Notes under the pieces: model-generated
Database searches by the model: none
Told to the model about the DNA's origin: nothing
The model's input: the letters and a program-made list of their open reading frames with translations, nothing else
Shown: positions 1 through 9,767 of the stretch, piece after piece
Position numbering within the stretch: the stretch's first letter is position 1
Layout: each line of letters starts with the position of its first letter
Made by a program: the position numbers and the translations under genes
Assembly (NCBI RefSeq): GCF_001637325.1
Contig: NZ_LRXL01000037.1
Span: 248,001 to 312,000 of the forward strand
Length of the DNA stretch: 64,000 nucleotides
Reading direction: 5' to 3'
Source: Cochleicola gelatinilyticus
Lineage (GTDB): Bacteria > Bacteroidota > Bacteroidia > Flavobacteriales > Flavobacteriaceae

Positions 1-642
1 AAAGACACTACTATCCCGTGCAATAATTGTTTTATTTGTTATTTCTAATTGAGCATCTAGTGCAAGCAACTGATAATACGTGGCAGCAATGTTGGCTACC
101 AAGGCAGTTTTAACGGCTTTATGCGCTGCAACCGATTGTAAATATCTCGCTTCTGTTGCTCGTTTGTTACTTCGTATTTTACCCCAGATATCTGCTTCCC
201 AAGATAATGATCCAGAAAGTTCAAATTGATCGATATGGTCGGTACCTAAACCTCTTAAAATTGCACCTTGTTGTCCGTTTTCAGACAAGTATGATCGGGA
301 GGCGGATGCATTTGCCGAAATTGTTGGGAGGTATCCTGCTTTCCCTTGTTTTAAGTAGGCTTCAGCGGCAGCCATTTGTTGAAGAGCGACGCGTATATCT
401 AAATTGTTTTGAAGCCCCTCGTTGATATACTGTTGTAGATAGGTGTCTGAAAATAAATCTTTCCATGATACCATTGCCATCGAAATACTATCGGTAGGCA
501 AATTATCTGTTCTGTACAGGTTTTCAGTTTCAGAAATTTCGGGTCGTGTGTATTCTTTAGCTACAAAGCAACTTTGCAATAAAAAAAGCATGATAACGCC
601 AAATCCAGTTCTATATAAATAAGGTTGTTTGATCATTTTCAT
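1..642 (-). CDS. TolC/OprM-like outer membrane efflux lipoprotein (partial, 3' end outside window)
   Basis: This is the outer membrane channel of the adjacent RND efflux pump. About 214 N-terminal residues are present and the reading frame is open to the left edge. The N-terminus is a lipoprotein signal with lipobox LLQSC, followed by the typical outer-membrane-factor start (YTRPE...) and the helical repeat region with SWKDLF and the QLELTNKT-like coiled segment (here LEITNKT). The chosen ATG leaves one base after the stop of the pump gene, so translation is probably coupled. An ATG two codons downstream is an equally plausible start. Family assignment (NodT/OprM type) is strong from context and motifs; the substrate is unknown. 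Confidence 0.88.
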   Translation of the reverse strand, partial: MKMIKQPYLYRTGFGVIMLFLLQSCFVAKEYTRPEISETENLYRTDNLPTDSISMAMVSWKDLFSDTYLQQYINEGLQNNLDIRVALQQMAAAEAYLKQGKAGYLPTISANASASRSYLSENGQQGAILRGLGTDHIDQFELSGSLSWEADIWGKIRSNKRATEARYLQSVAAHKAVKTALVANIAATYYQLLALDAQLEITNKTIIARDSSVF

Positions 643-643
643 T

Positions 644-3600
644 TTACAATTCGTTAGTTTCATCAATTCTTTTACTGGAGACTTTTTCCTGTAACCATTG
701 GAAAAAGATGAATAATATTGGGATTACAAAAACCCCGAGAATAGTTCCAATTAACATTCCACCCGCTGCCCCCGTACCAATAGATCGGTTACCTTCCGCA
801 CCTACACCCGAGGCGAGTACCAATGGCATAAGCCCTAGTATAAAAGCAAATGAGGTCATTAAAATTGGACGTAATCTAGCTTTGGCACCATGTATAGCAG
901 CATCTACTAGTCCTTCACCGTTTCTTCTTCGTTGTAAGGCAAACTCTACAATTAAGATGGCGTTCTTAGCCAATAACCCTACCAACATGACCAATGCTAT
1001 CTGGAAATAAATGTTGTTTTGTAGTCCGAACAGTTTTGTCGAAATAAAGGCGCCAAAAATTCCTACTGGCAAGGAAAGCAATACCGAGAAGGGTAATAAA
1101 TAGCTTTCATACTGGGCAGCCAATAAGAAGAATACAAACACTACACAAAGAATAAAAATAGTAGTTGTTTGATTCCCTGCGTTAACTTCTTCTCGTGAAA
1201 GTCCCGAGTATGCTACTTCTAGATTGGAAGGTAATTTGGAGGCTTCTTCATTAACCACCGCAATGGCATCCCCAGAACTAAAACCAGGATTGGAAGCTCC
1301 GGTAATTTTTGCTGAGTTATATAGATTAAATCGAGTGACCGATTGCGGTCCATATACACGTTTTAGGGACACAAATTGAGTAATAGGTGCCATTTCACCA
1401 CTTCCTGTTCTAATAAACAATCCATTTAGTGAATTTTCATCGGTACGATCTTCTGGTAGCGACTGAACATACACTCGATATTGTTTACCAAATCGAGCAA
1501 AATCTGCTGCGTAAACCCCTCCAATATAACCTTGAAGGGTAGAAAAAATACTGCTTACTGAAACACCTAATTTCTTTGCGACTGGAACATTAATGTCTAA
1601 TTCAAATTGAGGATACTTAGTGTTAAAAGCAGTTTGCCCATATTGAATTTCAGGATGTTGCATTAAATTTCCAATAAACTCTTGTGATGATGCATCTAAT
1701 TCCCTAACATCACCACCCGATTTGTCTAAAAGATTCACTTCGAACCCAGAGGATAATCCGAACCCTGGAATGCTTGGAGGGGCAAAAAATAAAACTCTTG
1801 CTTCAGGTATTCCGGCTGCCATTCCAAATAGCTTTCCAGTAATAGCAGCTAATGATTGATCGTCGTCTTCCCGTTCACTCCAATCTTTCAGTTTAATAAA
1901 ACCAAATCCGTAATTACTACCCCCACCGTTGATAAGACTTCGGCCGTTTACAACAGTAACAGCTTCCACACCCTCGATCTGAGAAGCATTTTTATAGACA
2001 ATATCTGTAATTTCTCTAGTTTTATCCATCGTAGAGCCTGGCGCCAATTGTACATCTAAAAATAATATTCCACGATCTTCATCGGGTACAAAACCGGTAG
2101 GAGTTGTCGTTGCCGACCACCAGATTCCAACCCCAGCGAGAATTAGTATAATAACTGTAATTGCTTTGTTTTTATATAAAAAACGCAACGACCGTCCATA
2201 TCGCTCGGTAGTGGCATGAAACCCACTGTTAAAAGCACTATAAAACCGTTGTAGAAAATTCTTCTTCTTATGTTCTTCGTCATGCGATTTTAAGAATAAA
2301 GCACATAGCGCCGGACTTAAGGTTAGGGCATTTAAGGCGGAAATTAAAATCGCCACAATTAATGTCACCCCGAATTGTTCATAAAATACGCCGGTAGGAC
2401 CTTGAACAAAAGTTACCGGAACAAATACAGCAGCCATTACCAACGTTATAGAAATAATAGCTCCCGATATTTCATGCATCGCATCGAGGGTTGCTTTTTT
2501 TACGTTTTTCTCTCCTTCATCTATTTTAGCGTGCACAGCTTCAACTACTACAATGGCATCATCGACTACAATACCAATGGCGAGAACTAATGCGAATAAG
2601 GTGAGTAGGTTGATGGAGTATCCAAATAAATTTAGAAAAAAGAAAGTTCCCACAATAGATACTGGAACAGCAATCGCTGGGATTAGAGTCGATCTAAAAT
2701 CCTGTAAGAAAATAAAGACTACTATAAACACGAGAATAAATGCTTCAATAAGGGTGTGAGTCACTTTTTCGATAGAGGCATCTAGAAATTCATTCGTATC
2801 GAAAGGAATTACTACTTTCATTCCCTTTGGGAAATCTTGTTCTAGGCGATCTAATTCAGATTTTATAGTTTCGATAATTTCCTGTGCATTCGAACCAGCG
2901 GTTTGAAAGATCCCCATATTCACACTTGGATAGCCATTGGTGGTCCCGCTGGAAGCATACGATTGTGCATCGAGTTCGATCCCTGCCACATCTTTAAGTC
3001 GGAGATATTCACCATTTTCTAACGCTTTAATAATGATGTTACTGTATTGTTCTTCGGTTTTAAATCGCCCACTATAGGTGATCGAATATGAGAATGTTTC
3101 TCCAGCATTTTCTCCTAAAGAACCTGCTGAGGCTTCTAAACTTTGCTCCCGTAAAGCTGCTGTAATATCTGAAGGATTAAGTCCGTACGCTGCTAATTTT
3201 TCTGGTTTTAACCAAATACGCATCGCATAATCCTGTTGTGAAAATACGTTCACATTTCCCACACCATTTACACGCTGTATAGACGGAATTACATTAATCT
3301 TTAGATAATTTTGAATGTACGTCGCATCGAAATCTTCGTTTTCAGAATAGAACGACATAAACATTAAAGCAGAGGTTTGTTGCTTTTGGGTAAGAACACC
3401 AGATTGCACCACTTCTTGGGGTAATAAAGGGTTTGCTCTTGCAACTCGATTTTGTACGTTTACAGCTGCAATGTCGGGGTTTGTGTCTTGATCGAAATAC
3501 ACAGTAATTTGCGCTGATCCAGTATTGGAGGCGGTAGATGTTATATAAGTCATTCCTTCGACACCATTTATTTGCTCTTCAATAGGAATGATGACACTCT

Positions 3601-3775
3601 CCATTATAGTTTCTGCACTAGCACCAGCATAATTAGCTGTTACCGTAATCGTAGGAGGTGCAATATCGGGATATTGTTCTATGGGCAACGTGGTTAATCC
3701 CAGAACCCCTAGAATCACAATAATGATCGATATTACTGTCGATAGAACAGGTCTTTCTATAAATGTTTTTAACAT
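644..3775 (-). CDS. RND efflux pump permease, HAE1 family (AcrB/MexB-like)
   Basis: Proton-driven inner membrane pump of a tripartite drug or toxin efflux system. The length (1043 aa) is that of the family. The N-terminus (MLKTFIERPVLSTV) and the periplasmic entry segment LPIEQYPDIAPPTITV are typical of HAE1 pumps. The paired aspartates that carry protons are present in the TM4 motif GIVVDDAIVVVE, and a second half with 6 more membrane segments ends near residue 1030. It lies 18 bases after the membrane fusion protein and 1 base before the outer membrane channel, all on one strand. Substrate range cannot be read from sequence. Confidence 0.96.
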   Translation of the reverse strand: MLKTFIERPVLSTVISIIIVILGVLGLTTLPIEQYPDIAPPTITVTANYAGASAETIMESVIIPIEEQINGVEGMTYITSTASNTGSAQITVYFDQDTNPDIAAVNVQNRVARANPLLPQEVVQSGVLTQKQQTSALMFMSFYSENEDFDATYIQNYLKINVIPSIQRVNGVGNVNVFSQQDYAMRIWLKPEKLAAYGLNPSDITAALREQSLEASAGSLGENAGETFSYSITYSGRFKTEEQYSNIIIKALENGEYLRLKDVAGIELDAQSYASSGTTNGYPSVNMGIFQTAGSNAQEIIETIKSELDRLEQDFPKGMKVVIPFDTNEFLDASIEKVTHTLIEAFILVFIVVFIFLQDFRSTLIPAIAVPVSIVGTFFFLNLFGYSINLLTLFALVLAIGIVVDDAIVVVEAVHAKIDEGEKNVKKATLDAMHEISGAIISITLVMAAVFVPVTFVQGPTGVFYEQFGVTLIVAILISALNALTLSPALCALFLKSHDEEHKKKNFLQRFYSAFNSGFHATTERYGRSLRFLYKNKAITVIILILAGVGIWWSATTTPTGFVPDEDRGILFLDVQLAPGSTMDKTREITDIVYKNASQIEGVEAVTVVNGRSLINGGGSNYGFGFIKLKDWSEREDDDQSLAAITGKLFGMAAGIPEARVLFFAPPSIPGFGLSSGFEVNLLDKSGGDVRELDASSQEFIGNLMQHPEIQYGQTAFNTKYPQFELDINVPVAKKLGVSVSSIFSTLQGYIGGVYAADFARFGKQYRVYVQSLPEDRTDENSLNGLFIRTGSGEMAPITQFVSLKRVYGPQSVTRFNLYNSAKITGASNPGFSSGDAIAVVNEEASKLPSNLEVAYSGLSREEVNAGNQTTTIFILCVVFVFFLLAAQYESYLLPFSVLLSLPVGIFGAFISTKLFGLQNNIYFQIALVMLVGLLAKNAILIVEFALQRRRNGEGLVDAAIHGAKARLRPILMTSFAFILGLMPLVLASGVGAEGNRSIGTGAAGGMLIGTILGVFVIPILFIFFQWLQEKVSSKRIDETNEL

Positions 3776-3793
3776 ACCGTAGGTGCTTTAGAT

Positions 3794-4927
3794 CTATTTA
3801 AATAAGGTTTTAACAGGTTTTGCAATACTGTCGAAAGGTACTTCCTGTGGTTGTATCGGGGTATTGTTTCGTAACTTCGTTATTCCTTTAACAACAATTT
3901 TATCTCCCTCTTCTATACCCGATTTAAGAACATAAAGATTACTTGTCTTATCGCTAATCTCAATAAGTGATTGGACGGCTTTATTGTCTTCGCTAACCTT
4001 ATACACAAATACTTGTCCTTGTTGTTCGTACGTCGCAGATTGGGGTATAACAAATGCATTTTCGTAGACTATAGGCACTTTAATCGTACCACTATTGCCA
4101 TTGGTAATTAACTGATTGGGATTGTCGAAAACCGCTCTAAAGCTAACTGTTCCTGTATTAGGATCTATTTGTCCAGTGACCGTTTCAAGGGTTCCTTGCT
4201 GCTGAAATGTTTGTCCATTAGCTAACAGTAATTCTACATTTGGAAAATTCTCTATTTTCTTCTGAAGATTTTCTCCATCGGTATTTTGTAAAAAATCCAA
4301 ATAATCTGTTTCATTCATTGAAAAATACGCATAGACTTTAGCAATGTCTGAAACCGTTGTAAGAGGTTTGGCACTAGTAGCACTTACTAAAGATCCCTCT
4401 CTATAAGGGATAGCACCAACAAATCCGTCGACAGGACTTTTTATAGTTCCATAATTAATAGTTGCCGAAACACTGTTATATCCTGCTTTCGCTTGTGCAA
4501 GCTTTGCTTTAGCAGTTTCTAGTTGCACATTGCTAATAATATTCTTTTCGACCAAAGGTATAAGCTTGTCTACTTCAACTTGAGCCGCGTTAACATTCGC
4601 TTTGGCTGCGGCAGCGTCTTGTGATAAGGTTTGCGTTTCTAATTGAAACAACCTTTGTCCTTTTCGTACTTTCTCTCCCTCATCAACCAATACTTTTTGA
4701 ATGTATCCCGATACTTTTGCGCGAACCTCACTATTAATAACGCCTTCAATGGTGGTTGGGTAGGTTGTATATGCCGTGACAGTTTTTTTAGGCACTGTAG
4801 CCACTTGGAAAGGAGCAGCTTCTTCTTGACTAGACTTGGATGCTTCTGCATTTCCATTGGCGCAACTACTCAAAATGAGTATAAGCATACCGAGTACCGA
4901 GAATTTGTATAAATGGTTTAATTTCAT
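3794..4927 (-). CDS. RND efflux membrane fusion protein (AcrA/HlyD-like lipoprotein)
   Basis: Periplasmic adaptor that joins the RND pump to the outer membrane channel. The 377-aa protein has a lipoprotein signal with lipobox LSSC (Cys22). Next come a lipoyl half-motif (VSGYIQKVLVDEGEKVRKGQ), a short alpha hairpin (about residues 100-150), the second lipoyl half (IKSPVDGFVG), and a beta-barrel and membrane-proximal domain ending in GIEEGDKIVVKGITKL. This order is that of AcrA-type adaptors. The gene follows the regulator by 10 bases and precedes the pump by 18 bases, so it is in the same operon. Confidence 0.95.
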   Translation of the reverse strand: MKLNHLYKFSVLGMLILILSSCANGNAEASKSSQEEAAPFQVATVPKKTVTAYTTYPTTIEGVINSEVRAKVSGYIQKVLVDEGEKVRKGQRLFQLETQTLSQDAAAAKANVNAAQVEVDKLIPLVEKNIISNVQLETAKAKLAQAKAGYNSVSATINYGTIKSPVDGFVGAIPYREGSLVSATSAKPLTTVSDIAKVYAYFSMNETDYLDFLQNTDGENLQKKIENFPNVELLLANGQTFQQQGTLETVTGQIDPNTGTVSFRAVFDNPNQLITNGNSGTIKVPIVYENAFVIPQSATYEQQGQVFVYKVSEDNKAVQSLIEISDKTSNLYVLKSGIEEGDKIVVKGITKLRNNTPIQPQEVPFDSIAKPVKTLFK

Positions 4928-4937
4928 AGCGCTATAT

Positions 4938-5441
4938 TTATTTATTTTGCTCTTGGTTTGATTGTTCTATTTTTTGCTTTAAAATGGTGATTGACCGTAT
5001 GGCATCATCGAGGTAATTAATATAACTATCATGAAGATCGAGGTTAAATTGGTCTTCTTTACTTAAATAGTTATTGGCATTTAACTTGTATTCTTTTACT
5101 TCTGTGTGTAATTCTTTTTGTTGTTGCCATACGAGCAACATATCATTAATCCCTTGTAGAAAGGAGTCATTGTTTATTGTGAAATATTTTTTTCGATCTC
5201 CGGTTTTTGTAAAATATTCAATTTTCTTAATTCCTTGTAGATGTGTTAAGTGAGTAGATATCGTACTTTTACTAGCACACAACTCAGAAACAAGATCTTC
5301 GAAAGTTGTTCCTTTTTTTCCTGTAAGAACTATGTAAGCTAAAATACGTGCAGCAACAGGAGCGAGATTATCTTTCTTTTCGAAATGAACTCCCATCTTT
5401 TCAACTAAGATATTTTTTTGCGCTACTAATTTCTTTTCCAT
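4938..5441 (-). CDS. GbsR/MarR-family transcriptional regulator of the efflux operon
   Basis: A 167-aa DNA-binding protein with a winged helix (about residues 24-95). The recognition-helix region reads ELCASKSTISTHLTHL and the wing contains KTGDRKKYF. The C-terminal third is helical and probably dimerises. It is the first gene of the efflux operon, so it is probably a local repressor that also controls itself. Supporting this, a TCGGTT...AACCGA inverted repeat sits directly behind its -7 element. The ligand is unknown. The assignment to the GbsR/MarR group rather than classical MarR rests on the GTTFEDLV-type helix and the length, and is an inference. Confidence 0.85.
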   Translation of the reverse strand: MEKKLVAQKNILVEKMGVHFEKKDNLAPVAARILAYIVLTGKKGTTFEDLVSELCASKSTISTHLTHLQGIKKIEYFTKTGDRKKYFTINNDSFLQGINDMLLVWQQQKELHTEVKEYKLNANNYLSKEDQFNLDLHDSYINYLDDAIRSITILKQKIEQSNQEQNK

Positions 5442-5461
5442 GATTTTTAAATATTACAACA

Positions 5462-5469
5462 CAAAGATA
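5462..5469 (-). promoter_or_regulatory. -7 promoter element of the efflux operon
   Basis: TATCTTTG read on the minus strand fits the Bacteroidetes TAnnTTTG consensus. It lies 21 bases upstream of the regulator start codon. No clear -33 TTG was found. Confidence 0.6.
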
Positions 5470-5472
5470 TGA

Positions 5473-5491
5473 TCGGTTCTGAAAAAACCGA
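5473..5491. promoter_or_regulatory. Inverted repeat, candidate operator of the efflux regulator
   Basis: Perfect 6-bp arms TCGGTT and AACCGA are separated by 7 bases. The repeat lies just upstream of the -7 element, where RNA polymerase would sit. A dimeric MarR-type repressor bound here would block the efflux promoter. The pairing is seen directly; the operator role is inferred. Confidence 0.5.
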
Positions 5492-5689
5492 ACTTATCGA
5501 AGTTAAATAGATGTTAATTGTGAAATGTCTTCATTATTGAATAAAAAAATACTTCTTAAGTGACTGATGCTTAAAAAGTAAATAAGTATTAGTGCTGAAT
5601 GTATTTTATGTAAAAAGAACCCGTCATATAGAATAGTGAATAGAGTTAAAGGTTCTATATATCTGGTGTTACTAACTAATAGAAAAATT

Positions 5690-5722
5690 AAAAGCCTGTA
5701 AGTTTTATACATACAGGCTTTT
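5690..5722 (-). terminator. Rho-independent terminator of the catalase gene
   Basis: Perfect 11-bp stem (AAAAGCCTGTA / TACAGGCTTTT) with an 11-base loop, followed on the minus strand by TTTTAATTTTT. It lies 23 bases past the catalase stop codon. Confidence 0.8.
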
Positions 5723-5745
5723 AGTGTGGTAATTATTGCATTAAT

Positions 5746-7887
5746 TTAAACCGCAATAGAATCGGCAATTTTCATTCGATCCCAATTTCTATGTTTCGAA
5801 ATAGCGGAAACAAAATCTTCTGGTTTTTTACCAATAAATATCGCTTTATCATCTTTATATTCTGCTACAGCGGTCTCATCTATTAGTGATTCAGCTTCAG
5901 AAGAAGCAGCAATCGCTTTGCAGTGCTTAAAGGCTTCATTAGTAAACTTAATGTATTTAGAATGTTTCAGTAATTCGGTTACAGACTTCTTTCCACCTGG
6001 CACATATACAGCATCGAATAAAACACTTTCCGTAGTCATAATAGACGCATCAACCTTATGCTCCATATCGGTATCGCACTTAATAGTTCCCCCATGTGGT
6101 GCAATTAGTTGTACTACAGCTCCTTCTTTTTCGAGGGTAGTTTTCATCTTTTTATACTCTTTCATAGAAAATCCATCTGCAACTAGGAACGCAATCTTTC
6201 GAGTAGCAATGCTGTCGAATTTAGTGTTCGACTGGCTCAAGGCAGGGTCTTTATCTAAGTAATTCTTTTTCTTGCCGGGTTGGTGTTTTTTAACATCTGC
6301 ATCGGCGCCTATTGCTTGATTAATAGGTTGATCTATCTTACTAGGGATTTTCATTCCCAGACCTTTCGCTACTTTTTTAGCCAAATCTTTATCGATTTGT
6401 TGGATAAGCCACAACATTCTTTCTTTTATATGATCATGCATACATTTTCCAAGTTCGAACGTATAGGCATCGGCAACGTGTTGTTGTTCCCAGTCTGCTA
6501 GACTACGGTAAAATAGAGCAGGTTGTGAGAAATGATCACTAAAACTTTCACTTCTTCCGCGAATTTTTTTAGCGTCAATTCGTTCTTGATACGAATCGAA
6601 AGCGCCTTCAGAAATCTTGGATAAATGTGGACATCCTCCGCTTAATGTATTTGGAAAATAGGCTGTTTGACCTTTTGGGATATCCATCTGCATATGTCCG
6701 TCACGTTGATTATTATGCGTAGGAGCTACAGGTCTATTAATTGGGATCTGGTGAAAGTTAGGCCCTCCTAATCGTGATAATTGAGTGTCTCGGTACGAAA
6801 ATAACCGTCCTTGTAATAAAGGATCGTTTGTAAAATCGATTCCCGGCACAATGTGTCCTGGTAAAAACGCAACCTGTTCGGTTTCAGCAAAGAAATTTTC
6901 AGGGTTTTTATTCAAGGTCATTTTCCCGATGATCTTTACAGGAACCATTTCTTCTGGAATCAATTTCGTTGGGTCGAGCAGATCGAAATCATATTTATGT
7001 TCGTCTTCTTCGGGAACAACTTGAATTCCGAATTCCCATTCTGGATACTGTCCTGCTTCAATGGCATCCCAAAGATCACGTCTATGGAAATCGGCATCGG
7101 CTCCATTAATACGAACCGCTTCGTCCCACGTAACTGAATGCACTCCCAATACTGGTTTCCAATGAAACTTCACGAAATGCGCTTTTCCTTCTTTGTTTAT
7201 TAATCGAAATGTATGAATTCCAAATCCTTCCATCATTCGTAAGCTACGAGGAATAGCCCGGTCACTCATCGCCCAAATATGATTGTGTAGGGTTTCGGTA
7301 GCATGCGAGACAAAGTCGTAAAATGTATCGTGAGCTGAGGCAGCCTGCGGAATTTCTTTATTAGGCTCTGGTTTTACCGAGTGAATAAGATCTGGAAATT
7401 TCATGGCATCCTGAATAAAGAAGATTGGCATGTTATTACCAACTAGATCCCAAGTTCCTTCTTCGGTATAAAATTTTACAGCAAAACCCCTTACATCACG
7501 AGCCAAGTCGGGAGACCCTTTAGACCCCGCCACGGTAGAAAAACGTACAAATACGGGTGTTTTTCGTTTCGTATCTGTAAAGATTCCGGCTTTACTATAT
7601 TCTTCTATGCTTTCATATAATTCGAAATATCCATGTGCCCCGCTTCCTCGAGCATGTACGATTCGCTCTGGTATACGCTCGTGATCGAAATTGGTGATTT
7701 TCTCGCGAAGAAGAAAATCTTCTAATAGAGTAGCACCGCGTTCTCCCGCCTTTAAAGAATTATTAGTATCGTTTACCTTTAATCCTTGGTTGGTTGTTAA
7801 TGTAGTATCTTTTACTTCTTTCTCAAACTGTTTTAGATCTTTGATCTTTTGTGTTTCTGTTGTCTTTTTCTTGGTCTGTTTTTTCAT
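5746..7887 (-). CDS. katE: Large-subunit catalase (HPII/KatE type) with C-terminal DJ-1/PfpI-like domain
   Basis: Decomposes hydrogen peroxide to water and oxygen using heme. The 713-aa length is that of clade 2 catalases. The distal His78 (RIVHARG), Asn151 (VGNNMPIFF) and proximal heme ligand Tyr365 (RLFSYRDTQ) are all present. After the core (to about residue 500) comes a flavodoxin-like DJ-1/PfpI domain (about 560-700, starting [11 protein letters not shown] and including YVPGGKKS), as in E. coli HPII. The lysine-rich N-terminus shows no export signal, so the enzyme is probably cytoplasmic. It is a single-gene unit with its own terminator. Confidence 0.97.
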   Translation of the reverse strand: MKKQTKKKTTETQKIKDLKQFEKEVKDTTLTTNQGLKVNDTNNSLKAGERGATLLEDFLLREKITNFDHERIPERIVHARGSGAHGYFELYESIEEYSKAGIFTDTKRKTPVFVRFSTVAGSKGSPDLARDVRGFAVKFYTEEGTWDLVGNNMPIFFIQDAMKFPDLIHSVKPEPNKEIPQAASAHDTFYDFVSHATETLHNHIWAMSDRAIPRSLRMMEGFGIHTFRLINKEGKAHFVKFHWKPVLGVHSVTWDEAVRINGADADFHRRDLWDAIEAGQYPEWEFGIQVVPEEDEHKYDFDLLDPTKLIPEEMVPVKIIGKMTLNKNPENFFAETEQVAFLPGHIVPGIDFTNDPLLQGRLFSYRDTQLSRLGGPNFHQIPINRPVAPTHNNQRDGHMQMDIPKGQTAYFPNTLSGGCPHLSKISEGAFDSYQERIDAKKIRGRSESFSDHFSQPALFYRSLADWEQQHVADAYTFELGKCMHDHIKERMLWLIQQIDKDLAKKVAKGLGMKIPSKIDQPINQAIGADADVKKHQPGKKKNYLDKDPALSQSNTKFDSIATRKIAFLVADGFSMKEYKKMKTTLEKEGAVVQLIAPHGGTIKCDTDMEHKVDASIMTTESVLFDAVYVPGGKKSVTELLKHSKYIKFTNEAFKHCKAIAASSEAESLIDETAVAEYKDDKAIFIGKKPEDFVSAISKHRNWDRMKIADSIAV

Positions 7888-8113
7888 AGTTGTATAGCAT
7901 TTTCCTTAAAATTAAATGAATTATGCAGGATTTCTTAACGCTTTGATAAAAGTTTAACTATAGTAGATTATTATAGCTTGATTAAACACAAGTAGACATG
8001 TATTTGCGCTAATCCTAATCGTAAATGAAACATTGAGTACGGATTTTAGGACCATTAAATGTTCATTAACAGGCAAGACTTAAGTAAAGTAAAAAGAGAG
8101 TATTGTTTTATAA

Positions 8114-9313
8114 TTACCTACCAAACTTATAAAAGTCTAAAAACACATGCGGATCGTTCTCTATGCTAGGTAGTATCGCTTCCATGCCCATTACACTAAA
8201 GGTAATTCCATTGCCTCCAAAACCTAAAATGTAATGTTCGTTTTTATCTAATTCGGGTCGTCCCATATATGGAAGTCCGTCGTCGGTTTCGCCAAAAGTG
8301 CCCGCCCACGAATAATCTAACACAAATGGGATGTCTGGAAAGCATTTCTGAAACGATTTTACTAATGCTTTTTCTTTCTTCGGAAGGAGTGCGTCTCTTT
8401 TCGTAGCATTTTTAAAATTCTCGTCACCGCCTCCCATTATAATTCTGTTATCTGCGGTGGGGCGAAAATATAAATAGGGACTATTGGTATTCCAGTAAAT
8501 GATATTTTTAAATTGCTTCGGAAGGGTTTCGAAGGCTTCTGAAGCTAGGGCATAGGTGCTCTTTAAAGAAACAATGTCTTCTTTTAATGTATTGGTACTT
8601 TCAAAACCAGTACAATGCACTACATGATCTGTTGTTATTTTATGTCCTTGGTTGGTTGTTATTTCAACCGATTCTGAAGCATGATGAATAGTATGTACTT
8701 CTGTTCTATCATAAATTTCAAGTCCTTTTTCTGAACAATATTTTAAAAGATCATTAGCTAATTTATAGGCATCCATAACCGCACCCGATTTGGATTCAAT
8801 AGCTGCGTAGGCTTTAAGCCCTCTTTTATCCAGTTGTTTTTTGTCGATCCATTTTACATTAAACCCATGCTCTTTGCGACATTCGTATTCTTTCCGAAGA
8901 AACTCCAAATCTTTTTTGGCAGAACAGAAGTATACACTTTTAGTAAATTCAAACTGACAGTCTGATGCTATGGTATCGATAATTTCCTTGAGCTTTGTGA
9001 TGGAAGATTCACATTCCCGATAACTGGAAACAGCACAGGTAAGTCCGCGTTGTTCGATAAGTTCGTGCAAGGGAACATCTATTTCATATTGAAGCATCGA
9101 AGTGCTGGCAGCGCTGCTTCCGTTACAAATATCTCGACGTTCTAAAAGTATAACCTTTTTCCCTTCTTGTAAAAGTTGATAGCTTATTAGTGCACCAGTG
9201 ATACCTCCTCCAATCACAACAATTTCTGTGCTTTTTGATTCTCGCAATGAGGGGTAGCTTTTTGGAAGCGCATTTTTAATGAGCCAATAAGGCTCGTTGG
9301 AGCGTATGTCCAT
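8114..9313 (-). CDS. FAD-dependent oxidoreductase, DAO (glycine/D-amino acid oxidase) family
   Basis: A 399-aa flavoenzyme with an N-terminal Rossmann motif (GGGITG, residues 35-40), an acidic residue closing the first beta-alpha-beta unit (LLERRD), and the C-terminal FAD-contact segment GFGGNGITFSVMG. The WAGTFGETDDGLPYMG segment is typical of DAO-family enzymes that oxidise amines or amino acids, such as the gamma-glutamylputrescine oxidase group. The substrate cannot be named. It is a monocistronic gene on the minus strand, with no terminator-like hairpin found after it. Confidence 0.85.
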   Translation of the reverse strand: MDIRSNEPYWLIKNALPKSYPSLRESKSTEIVVIGGGITGALISYQLLQEGKKVILLERRDICNGSSAASTSMLQYEIDVPLHELIEQRGLTCAVSSYRECESSITKLKEIIDTIASDCQFEFTKSVYFCSAKKDLEFLRKEYECRKEHGFNVKWIDKKQLDKRGLKAYAAIESKSGAVMDAYKLANDLLKYCSEKGLEIYDRTEVHTIHHASESVEITTNQGHKITTDHVVHCTGFESTNTLKEDIVSLKSTYALASEAFETLPKQFKNIIYWNTNSPYLYFRPTADNRIIMGGGDENFKNATKRDALLPKKEKALVKSFQKCFPDIPFVLDYSWAGTFGETDDGLPYMGRPELDKNEHYILGFGGNGITFSVMGMEAILPSIENDPHVFLDFYKFGR

Positions 9314-9767
9314 ATGTTATTAAATTTATTAGTTATGATAGTACAGTTACGCTTTTCTTCTTTTAGAATCTATTTGAGCGCAAATCAAAACAAATTATTT
9401 TCAAGCTTATGACAAATAATTTTACATGTTCTTCATAGTATACAATAATAAAACAATGTCCCTTTAAATAATAAAGATAGGAGGGTACCTTCTTTAGTCA
9501 ACGTTCAAACTGAATTAAATGTAGGAAATACAGTGTTTATTACCATTCCGCCAAATTTTATTAAGCAACTTTATTTACATGAATCATACTTATTAGTTCG
9601 CCGTATTTTTAAGTTAAGGTACGTAAAGTTAAAGGGAGTATGCCTCTTGTTTATTGCGATTTGTTTTATTTAACAATCAATTATAAATTTTCAGAAATTG
9701 GAATATGTAATGTCTGCTTTTACTCAGGTTAATTGGTATTTGTAACTTTGAGGTTCAATACACGATT
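9314..9767. other. Gene-free stretch between divergent oxidoreductase and nitroreductase genes
   Basis: This AT-rich divergent promoter region contains no convincing open frame. It holds an AT-only 9-bp inverted repeat (AAATTATTT at 9392-9400, AAATAATTT at 9414-9422) and the nitroreductase -7 element at its right end. Nothing else was recognised. Confidence 0.5.
9743..9750 (+). promoter_or_regulatory. -7 promoter element of the nitroreductase gene
   Basis: TAACTTTG is a perfect TAnnTTTG match, 17 bases before the start codon. Confidence 0.6.

Larger units (their letters stand above)
5442..5745. other. Gene-free stretch between efflux regulator and catalase
   Basis: It holds the efflux promoter and palindrome at its left end and the catalase terminator at its right end. 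A 69-codon open frame on the minus strand (5503-5712) overlaps that terminator, has no recognisable domain, and is judged not to be a gene. Confidence 0.6.

Noticed and set aside
156-425. Open frame opposite the TolC-like gene
   Set aside because: It is antisense to a clearly coding frame with lipobox and family motifs; the translated product has no known features.
5503-5712. 69-codon open frame on the minus strand downstream of the catalase gene
   Set aside because: It overlaps the catalase terminator, has no recognisable domain or upstream signal, and its composition is that of AT-rich noncoding DNA.
9392-9422. AAATTATTT/AAATAATTT hairpin as a terminator
   Set aside because: The stem has only A-T pairs and it lies upstream of both neighbouring genes, where no transcript would need to end.
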